DNA from: JAXGPL01 sp040766985
Lineage (GTDB): Bacteria; Bacillota; Sulfobacillia; JAUYEG01
Reading direction: 5' to 3'
Length of the DNA stretch: 22,091 bases
Assembly: GCA_040766985.1 (NCBI GenBank)
Contig: JAXGPL010000028.1
Span: 1 to 22,091, forward strand
Shown: positions 16,859 through 22,091 of the stretch, piece after piece
Position numbering within the stretch: position 1 is the stretch's first letter
Layout of the letters: each line of letters opens with the position of its first letter
Program-made: the position numbers and the translations under genes
The notes under the pieces: model-generated
The model's database searches: none
Told to the model about the DNA's origin: nothing
Seen by the model: the letters and a program-made list of their open reading frames with translations, nothing else

Positions 16859-18265
16859 ATGAGCCTCCACTTCCGCATGTTGGCCTTGATGATCGGCGTG
16901 GTGCTTCTGGCCCTCGCGTTGGTTGCTGTTCAGGTCTTGACCTCACTTCAGGACTACTACCTCCGCGAGCGCGAAGTCTCCCACCTCACGCAGGGGTCGA
17001 TCATCGGCGGCCAGGCAGTGCGGATTCTAAACGAGGGCCCGCCCGACGGCAGCACAACCGTCCGGCTCGCCCAACTGGCAAGCGACTGGGGAGGGCAGCT
17101 GAACGTCCGCGTTCTGATCCTGGACCCCGCGGGCAGAGTGCTTGCGGATACATTCGCCGACCCAAGGATGCTCGGGTCAACCCTCCAGCAGACCGAAGTG
17201 CTCCGGGCCGCGGCGGGCGAGGCCACTGCCGCGCCGCATTACCTCTCTGACGCGGGCTGGGTCATGTACGCGGCGACTCCGATGTTCGTGGGAAAACAAG
17301 TTGTAGGTATCGTGATGCTGTCCGCTCCGCTCAACGACGTCGCGAATGCGCTCCAGGAGATCGGCCGGAGGCTACTTTACGTCGCCGGAGCCGGCCTCGG
17401 CGTAGCCGCGGTCGTCAGCTACGCAGTCGCACACGGGTTGACGCGGCCGTTGGCGAGACTGGGAGATGCCGCACGTCGGATGGCTAAGGGAGACTTCGGG
17501 GTACGGGTCCCCGTCCGGGGGGCGAGCGAGATGGCAAGGGTCGGCAGGGACTTCAACACCATGGCCGAGCGGCTGGACGAGCTTGAGGAGGCCCGGCGGA
17601 CCTTCGTCGCCGACGCCTCGCACGAGCTACGCACGCCGCTATCAGCGATTAAGGCCTTGCTGGATCCGATTACAGGCGACCATGCCAACCGGATTTCTCC
17701 CGAACAGCGCGATGAGCTGATGAGGGACATCGCCGGCGAAGTCGACCGCATGGACCGGCTGGCCGGAGACCTCCTGGATCTAGCCCGGCTCGGCGATGCC
17801 GACCGGCTGGTCCGGGTCACCGTCTCGCTTGCGGACGTGGTCCGGGAAGTTGTCGAGCGGCGAATTCCGCAGGCTGCGAGGTCGGGGATCGATCTGCAGT
17901 TCGAGGACCGCGGTGCTCCGCAGGTTAGAGGCGACGAGATGCGCCTCAGTCAGGCCGTCCATAACCTTGTGGACAACGCGCTCAAGTTCACGCCGGCAGG
18001 AGGGTCGGTGAGTGTCGTGGTCCGTTCGGACCGTGGGGCTGCCGTTGTTGAAGTGACCGATACCGGCCCTGGAATCCCGAAGGACCACTTGCAGCACCTG
18101 TTCGAACGCTTCTACCGGGTCGATCCGGCCCGCACGCGCGACACCGGGGGTACAGGTCTGGGGCTGGCCATTGTGCACCGGATCGTCAGCCTGCACGGCG
18201 GACAGGTCGAGGTCGACAGCGAGCCGGGTGAGGGTGCCACGTTTCGGATCAGGATTCCGGCGTAG
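16859..18265 (+). CDS. HAMP-domain sensor histidine kinase (partner of the OmpR-type regulator)
   Basis: A 468-residue membrane kinase with a complete domain set. TM1 is at about 7-28, an extracytoplasmic sensor region at about 30-170, TM2 at about 172-193, and HAMP at about 194-246 (RPLARLGDAARRMAKGDFG). The HisKA H-box is ADASHELRTPLSAI (His255). The ATPase domain shows the N-box HNLVDNALKFTP, DTGPGIP, FERFYRVD and GTGLGLAIVHRIV. It presumably phosphorylates the regulator encoded just upstream. The start is ATG 16859; the frame is open upstream, but in-frame starts there overlap the regulator gene. The sensor region has no named domain that I recognise; its pattern (VLILDPAGRVLAD) resembles a PhoR/PDC-like sensor. 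Confidence 0.96.
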   Translation: MSLHFRMLALMIGVVLLALALVAVQVLTSLQDYYLREREVSHLTQGSIIGGQAVRILNEGPPDGSTTVRLAQLASDWGGQLNVRVLILDPAGRVLADTFADPRMLGSTLQQTEVLRAAAGEATAAPHYLSDAGWVMYAATPMFVGKQVVGIVMLSAPLNDVANALQEIGRRLLYVAGAGLGVAAVVSYAVAHGLTRPLARLGDAARRMAKGDFGVRVPVRGASEMARVGRDFNTMAERLDELEEARRTFVADASHELRTPLSAIKALLDPITGDHANRISPEQRDELMRDIAGEVDRMDRLAGDLLDLARLGDADRLVRVTVSLADVVREVVERRIPQAARSGIDLQFEDRGAPQVRGDEMRLSQAVHNLVDNALKFTPAGGSVSVVVRSDRGAAVVEVTDTGPGIPKDHLQHLFERFYRVDPARTRDTGGTGLGLAIVHRIVSLHGGQVEVDSEPGEGATFRIRIPA

Positions 18266-18290
18266 GGCGTCACCATTACCAGAGAAACCA

Positions 18291-18316
18291 AAAGGCCCGC
18301 CTTTCGGCGGGCCTTT
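18291..18316. terminator. Bidirectional intrinsic terminator
   Basis: A perfect 11-bp stem, AAAGGCCCGCC/GGCGGGCCTTT, encloses a TTTC tetraloop, with a flanking A-run and T-run. It lies between the sensor kinase and the convergent small minus-strand gene and can serve both. Confidence 0.9.
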
Positions 18317-18372
18317 ACTGGTTGTCAGTCCTCTTGACCCGTCCCGGATTACCCAAGCGCGAGATCCTCCAA

Positions 18373-18612
18373 CTACTCCGCGACGTTGGTGCTGAGTGCC
18401 ACGCTTTGCTTTGCGGCGCGGACCCAGATGTGCCTGACGCCGGGGATCAACCTCGCGGCCCCGACCACGGCCGGGACGTCGCGCCTCGGCGCTGCTGTGA
18501 GGACCACTAACGGCTTGGTCTGCTCAACGAGAACTCCTAGATCCTTCGTCAGATAGTCCAGGACGTCATTGCTGAGGTGGCCGTCGTAGACTACCTCGAT
18601 TGAACGCATCAT
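18373..18612 (-). CDS. Hypothetical small protein (79 residues)
   Basis: I do not recognise a family. From ATG 18612, with a strong SD (AGGAGGG 8-9 nt upstream), the product is 79 residues. It appears to alternate strand and helix: IEVVYDG, then DVLDYLTKDLGVLVEQT, PLVVLTAA, DVPAVVGAARLIPG and RHIWVRAA. This beta-alpha-beta order faintly recalls STAS-like or other small alpha/beta domains, but that is a guess. The N-terminal MM gives two adjacent possible starts. It is monocistronic, with its own sigma-A-like promoter and inverted repeats in the leader, so it is probably expressed under control. It is convergent with the sensor kinase and divergent from the 7TM kinase. Confidence 0.72.
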   Translation of the reverse strand: MMRSIEVVYDGHLSNDVLDYLTKDLGVLVEQTKPLVVLTAAPRRDVPAVVGAARLIPGVRHIWVRAAKQSVALSTNVAE

Positions 18613-18630
18613 GCTTATCGCCCTCCTCTT

Positions 18631-18675
18631 GCGGCAGACCTCTGCCGCCGAGATGATTCTAAATCCAGAGGTCTG
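18631..18675. repeat. Nested inverted repeats around the start site of the small minus-strand gene
   Basis: CAGACCTCTG (18635-18644) and its exact reverse complement CAGAGGTCTG (18666-18675) flank the -10 box. A second, overlapping hairpin, GCGGCAGA/TCTGCCGC (18631-18638 with 18641-18648), lies in the 5' leader just before the SD. The arrangement suggests an operator or a switchable leader structure. Confidence 0.6.
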
Positions 18676-18684
18676 AGAAGTCAA
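18656..18684 (-). promoter_or_regulatory. Sigma-A-type promoter of the small minus-strand gene
   Basis: On the minus strand, TTGACT (18684-18679) and TAGAAT (18661-18656) are separated by exactly 17 bp; each matches five of six consensus positions. The leader to the ATG at 18612 is short and holds the SD. AT-rich DNA (18690-18720) lies just upstream, as an UP element would. Confidence 0.75.
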
Positions 18685-18994
18685 TATGGACTCTTAATTT
18701 CTATAAGGATACACATTAACTCTGTTGACCACAGCCAGCAGGCTCTGGGTTCAGTGCTCTGAGACACAGGTGGTTAAGACGTTGCCGGGGTGGGCAAAGT
18801 TTCGTCTCGCGGCCAAAAAGGACAAGGTAACCCGAGGCGTGTTGCGCAGACGACCACAGTCACACAAGTCCCTGCGCAAGACACGCACGGCAGAGGTATA
18901 TTCCGAGCTACCCCCCTGTTCCCAGACGATACCACGAATTATCTAGACAGATGCTTTCTGGGGACCAGAGGTAGACAGCGAGGGTGGGCGGACC
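18685..18994 (+). other. Intergenic region upstream of the 7TM kinase, with a long imperfect hairpin
   Basis: The 310 bases upstream of the 7TM kinase hold no ORF I would defend. The clear structure is GCGTGTTGCGCAG (18837-18849), which pairs with CTGCGCAAGACACGC (18872-18886): 13 pairs interrupted by a 2-nt bulge, with a 22-nt loop. It could be a 5'-UTR structure or a protein-binding site. No good -35/-10 pair is visible here on the plus strand. Confidence 0.45.
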
Positions 18995-20702
18995 ATGGCA
19001 CGGTCGAGCGCTGATGTGTTCGGCGTCTGGATTTCCCTGCTCATCCTCTTTCCTACGGCAGCGTTGTCGATCTATGCCTGGCGCAGGCGCCATCTGCCGG
19101 GTGCGATGCAGTTCGTTGTCGCAAGCGCCTTCGCTGCGCTGTGGGTAGCATGCTCGGCAGCTGAGTATGCCGCGGGGGATCTATCGGCGAAGGTTTTCTG
19201 GTACAAGCTCCAGGTCCTGTGGCAGATGCCGACTATCACTGCCATAGCCTGGTTCACGCTCGAGTACTCGTGGCCAGGCCGTTGGTTGACGCGGCGCAAC
19301 ATGGTGCTCCTGTCCGTCGCCCCGTTGCTGATGTCGGTATTGATTCTGACGAACGACTTTCACCACCTGATGTGGTTGAGCCTAACCACGGACGGGGCAA
19401 TCGTACCCATTCGCGGTCCGGCGAACTGGTCATTGGTCCTCTATGCCGGGATATTGGGGCTGCTCCAGATAATTCCGCTAGTCTCGCTGTTGATCCGCTC
19501 GCCCTCGCACCGTTGGCCGGCGGCGATCATGATTGCCACCCTGGTTGTCAACCGCGTCGGGTATGCTATCAAGGCGACGCATCTCCCGCTGGCCGACCGC
19601 GTTCCTTATGAGGTGCTGCTGGTGGGGCTGGCTTGTGTGACATTCGCCATCGCGCTGTTCGGTTTCCGCATCCTCAACCCGATCCCCCAGGCGCGGTTTG
19701 CGGCAATCGAGCAGATGCGTGACGGCATGGTCGTGGCCGACTTCGACGGCAGGGTCGCCAGCATTAACCCGGCCGCGCAGGCGATGCTGGGGGTTTCATG
19801 CGCAGTGCTCTGGGCAGGCCTGGGGGAGGATTGCCCGCGGAGTGCGATGTTGGAGGGGCGCTCGCCAACGGTGCGGTGACCGTAGATTGTGCCATCGGTG
19901 CAGGCGCCACGACACGCCAGATGCTCGTGGTGGCCTCCGACCTCAGGGATTGGCGCGGGCTGGTCAGCGGGCGGCTGGTGCTTCTTCGCGACATGACAGA
20001 GGAAAGGCGGGCGCAGGTGCAGATCCTCGAACAGCAGCGGTCGTCGCGATCCTCACCGAACACGGAACGGCTGGCACGCGAGATGCACGACAGCCTCGGG
20101 CAGACGCTCGCAGCCGCCCCACCTCCAGGCCTGCACTGCCCAGAGTGCTGCTCGACAGGGGCGATACGGCAAAGACTGACGAGCACCTGGCCAGCCTGGA
20201 CGACATGATGCTTGAGGCGGAGGACGATGTCCGGGAGTACATTCTCGGGGCGAAGATCTTTCATGTCCCAGGCGTGCCGTTCTTCGAGGCGCTACGCCGG
20301 TATGTCGAGCGTTTCGGGCAGCAATACGCCGTGCGGTCGGTGCTTGAGGTACCGGGCGAACTGGAGCGGCAAGGCCTGGATCGGGCGACGGAAACCCAAC
20401 TCCTACGCATCGTCCAGGAGGCCCTGTCGAACACCCGCAAGCACGCCCGGGCGCGGAGTTGCCGGGTGGAGTTCTCGGTCTGCGGGCGGCAACTGCAGGT
20501 TGCAGTCGCGGACGATGGGCAGGGGTTTGACCTGGAGGCCGCAGCGGGGCGATACGGAGAACGGTTTGGGCTGTACGCCATGCGCGAACGGGCCGAATCC
20601 CTGGGGGGAGTCCTCACAGTAGCATCGCAGCCTGGCAAGGGGACACTCGTGGTGGTCCGGATGCCGTTCCGGCAGGAGGAGGAGGTTGAGGCCGATGTCT
20701 GA
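18995..20702 (+). CDS. 7TM-PAS sensor histidine kinase (NarL-type HisKA_3), frameshifted
   Basis: The N-terminal about 225 residues carry roughly seven hydrophobic helices with the pattern of the histidine-kinase N-terminal 7TM region. A PAS-like segment follows (MRDGMVVADFDGRVASINPA). The dimerisation/phosphorylation site reads TERLAREMHDSLGQTLA (His codon 20086-20088), and the HATPase_c domain shows IVQEALSNTRKHA, ADDGQGFD and GLYAMRERAESLGG. This is the NarX/DesK-type architecture that pairs with NarL-type regulators, and one follows directly with an 8-nt overlap. The start is ATG 18995 behind GAGGG. Frame 2 is good to about 19795, frame 1 to about 20110, and frame 3 from about 20165 to TGA 20702. 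Further small shifts lie near 20040-20065. The natural length would be about 570 residues. Confidence 0.92.
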
Positions 20703-21390
20703 CGGTCAACAGCGCTCCGGCTCCGCCCCCGCGCTGCGTGTGCTGCTCGTCGACGATCACTCGCTCTTCCTTGCGTCACTCAAGGGACTGCTCGAGGCCC
20801 ACGGCTATGTGGTGGCCGGCACGGCCGGCAACGGAAACGAGGCACTGGCCAAGGCCCGTAGCCTGCGTCCCGACCTGATCCTGATGGACATCGACATGCC
20901 GGTATGCGACGGCCTGACAGCCACCCGACTGCTCAAGGCGGAGTTGCCGGAGGTCACGATCGTGATGCTTACGGTTTCAGCGAGCGACGAGCACCTGTTT
21001 GAGGCGATCAAGAGCGGTGCCAGCGGCTATTTGCTGAAGAGCCAGAGCGCCGGCCGGTTTCTGGAGTCGATTGAGCAGGTCCGGGAGGGTGGTGCAGCGC
21101 TGTCACCTGAACTGGCTGCCAGGGTGCTTGCCGAGTTCGCACGCCGGACCCTGCCTGCCGCCCGGCCCTCGCAGTCCCATCAAGAGGAGCTGACTGACCG
21201 GCAGTCTCAGGTCCTAACCCTCGTCGCCCAGGGCAAGACCTATTCCGAAATCAGCAAACTACTCCACCTCAGCGAACCGACGATCCGTTACCACATGGGC
21301 CAGATCCTTGAGCGGCTGCACCTCAAGAACCGCGCTCAGGTGATCGCGTACGCCGCACGCCACGGGCTGGTCCCTCCGGGCCCCGGGTAG
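20695..21390 (+). CDS. NarL/LuxR-family response regulator
   Basis: A 231-residue regulator. The receiver has VVD-type acidic residues (LLVDDHSLF, Asp20 and Asp21), the phosphoacceptor Asp65 (LILMDIDMPVCDG) and Lys in GYLLKSQS. The C-terminal LuxR-type HTH (about 163-225) reads ELTDRQSQVLTLVAQGKTYS, then ISKLLHLSEPTIRYHMGQIL. The start is ATG 20695 behind GAGGAGGAGG and overlaps the kinase stop by 8 nt, so the pair is translationally coupled. It is presumably phosphorylated by the 7TM kinase. Targets are unknown; the GerMN lipoprotein directly downstream is a candidate. Confidence 0.96.
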   Translation: MSDGQQRSGSAPALRVLLVDDHSLFLASLKGLLEAHGYVVAGTAGNGNEALAKARSLRPDLILMDIDMPVCDGLTATRLLKAELPEVTIVMLTVSASDEHLFEAIKSGASGYLLKSQSAGRFLESIEQVREGGAALSPELAARVLAEFARRTLPAARPSQSHQEELTDRQSQVLTLVAQGKTYSEISKLLHLSEPTIRYHMGQILERLHLKNRAQVIAYAARHGLVPPGPG

Positions 21391-21412
21391 GGTCGGCCAT
21401 CGCATCGCCGCA

Positions 21413-21444
21413 GTTGGATCGGTTTGGCGTTGGATCTGTTCGGC
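21413..21444. repeat. Tandem 16-bp direct repeat
   Basis: GTTGGATCGGTTTGGC (21413-21428) is followed without a gap by GTTGGATCTGTTCGGC (21429-21444), with 14 of 16 bases identical. It lies just after the NarL-type regulator and about 150 bp before the lipoprotein gene, so it may be a regulator-binding array or simply a tandem duplication. Confidence 0.55.
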
Positions 21445-21495
21445 GACGCATCACAGCGCTCGTTCTGAGACAATCCACGGCAAATCAACCGCGCT

Positions 21496-21511
21496 GTAAC
21501 CGTTGCGTAAC
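21496..21511. promoter_or_regulatory. GTAAC direct repeat with 11-bp period, possible response-regulator site
   Basis: GTAAC occurs at 21496-21500 and 21507-21511, one helical turn apart (11 bp), upstream of the lipoprotein gene. OmpR/PhoB-type regulators typically bind direct repeats with this spacing. With only two short copies, the evidence is weak. Confidence 0.25.
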
Positions 21512-21593
21512 AGCCTGCAACGGCCCGGCAAGATGCGGGTGGTAGGCTTTTAGTGTGAACACTGGTAATCAGCACTTACGAGGTGTGCCGTCC

Positions 21594-22091
21594 ATGCTAA
21601 AAGCGATTCGCAGAGTCAGTACGCCGCTACTCGGCCTTCTTGCGCTTGCGCTGACAGTGTCAATGCTCAGCGGTTGCGGCGTGGTCCAGGGCATGTTCAT
21701 GGTCTTCCGCCGGCCCGGCCCGACTCCCGGGGACGGCCTCAACCCGATCAGCCCCAACCCCGACGGTACGCCTGTTCAGGTCACGCTGTACTTCGCCGAC
21801 GCAATGGCGGAGTTCTTGGTGCCCGAAGAGCGCACCGTCATCCAGCGTGGCGAATCCACCGGCGAACTGGCGGTCTGGGAGCTCATCAAGGGGCCCGCCC
21901 GAGAGGGCCACTTCCGGACGGTGCCCAAGGAAACCCGTCTCCTTTCGCTCCAGGTCGTCGATGAGGTGGCTTACGTAAACTTCTCGCGGGAAGTCCAAAC
22001 GAAGCACTCGGGCGGCACCACGGGCGAGATGTTCACTGTGCAATCGGTGACCAATACTCTTGCCGCAAACAACAAGGACCTCAAGAGCGTG
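21594..22091 (+). CDS. GerMN-domain lipoprotein, C-terminus cut by window edge
   Basis: The frame is open from ATG 21594 (GAGGTG 8 nt upstream) to the window edge, 166 codons. A lipoprotein signal peptide is clear: basic MLKAIRR, a hydrophobic core (LLGLLALALTVSML) and the lipobox LSGC (Cys28). A Pro-rich spacer follows, then a GerMN-like domain: VTLYFADAMAEFLVPEERTV, ELAVWELIKGP, TRLLSLQVVDEVAYVNFSRE and MFTVQSVTNTLA. GerMN domains occur in spore-germination protein GerM and in many Bacillota cell-surface lipoproteins, where they are linked to sporulation or peptidoglycan. The protein would be anchored on the outer face of the membrane. Its place after two two-component systems suggests, without proof, envelope-related control. 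Confidence 0.9.
   Translation, partial: MLKAIRRVSTPLLGLLALALTVSMLSGCGVVQGMFMVFRRPGPTPGDGLNPISPNPDGTPVQVTLYFADAMAEFLVPEERTVIQRGESTGELAVWELIKGPAREGHFRTVPKETRLLSLQVVDEVAYVNFSREVQTKHSGGTTGEMFTVQSVTNTLAANNKDLKSV

Noticed and set aside
18725..18946. 73-codon TTG-start frame in the 7TM kinase leader
   Set aside because: It has no SD, no recognisable motif and a basic low-complexity composition, and it overlaps a stable hairpin.

Overview
The window is a high-GC stretch of bacterial chromosome (roughly two-thirds G+C by eye), most likely from a high-GC member of the Bacillota (Firmicutes). The support is a tRNA-sensing T-box leader, a ykkC-family riboswitch, intrinsic terminators, strong SD sequences with frequent GTG and TTG starts, sigma-A-like promoters, and a GerMN-type lipoprotein at the right edge. 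No mobile element, CRISPR array, rRNA or tRNA gene was seen.

Left part (1-5562): a minus-strand M20 amidohydrolase cut by the left edge, a plus-strand S9 prolyl-oligopeptidase-family peptidase, a small DinB-fold protein, and a minus-strand pair made of an unrecognised two-helix membrane protein followed by a regulator with two tandem XRE helix-turn-helix domains.

Centre (5625-14193): a branched-chain amino acid operon, ilvN-ilvC-leuA-ilvE-ilvD-ilvB, with several translationally coupled 4-nt overlaps. About 650 nt of leader precedes it. In order this holds a sigma-A-type promoter, a ykkC-family aptamer (in this context most likely the ppGpp-sensing variant), an intrinsic terminator, and a complete T-box with its own terminator. 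The operon thus seems to pass two RNA checkpoints in series: a general starvation signal, then uncharged branched-chain tRNA. This tandem leader is the most interesting element here. A hairpin follows ilvB.

Right part (14255-22091): a small helical protein of unknown function, a PLP aminotransferase, an OmpR-type response regulator with its HAMP sensor kinase, a bidirectional terminator, a small minus-strand protein with a clear promoter, a 7TM-PAS sensor kinase with a NarL/LuxR response regulator, and a GerMN lipoprotein cut by the right edge.

Caveat: six genes (the S9 peptidase, ilvN, leuA, ilvE, ilvD and the 7TM kinase) carry one-base indels, often in compensating pairs, while family residues continue in the shifted frame. 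This looks more like sequence or assembly error than gene decay, but the sequence alone cannot settle it. Coordinates for these genes cover the whole reconstructed gene.
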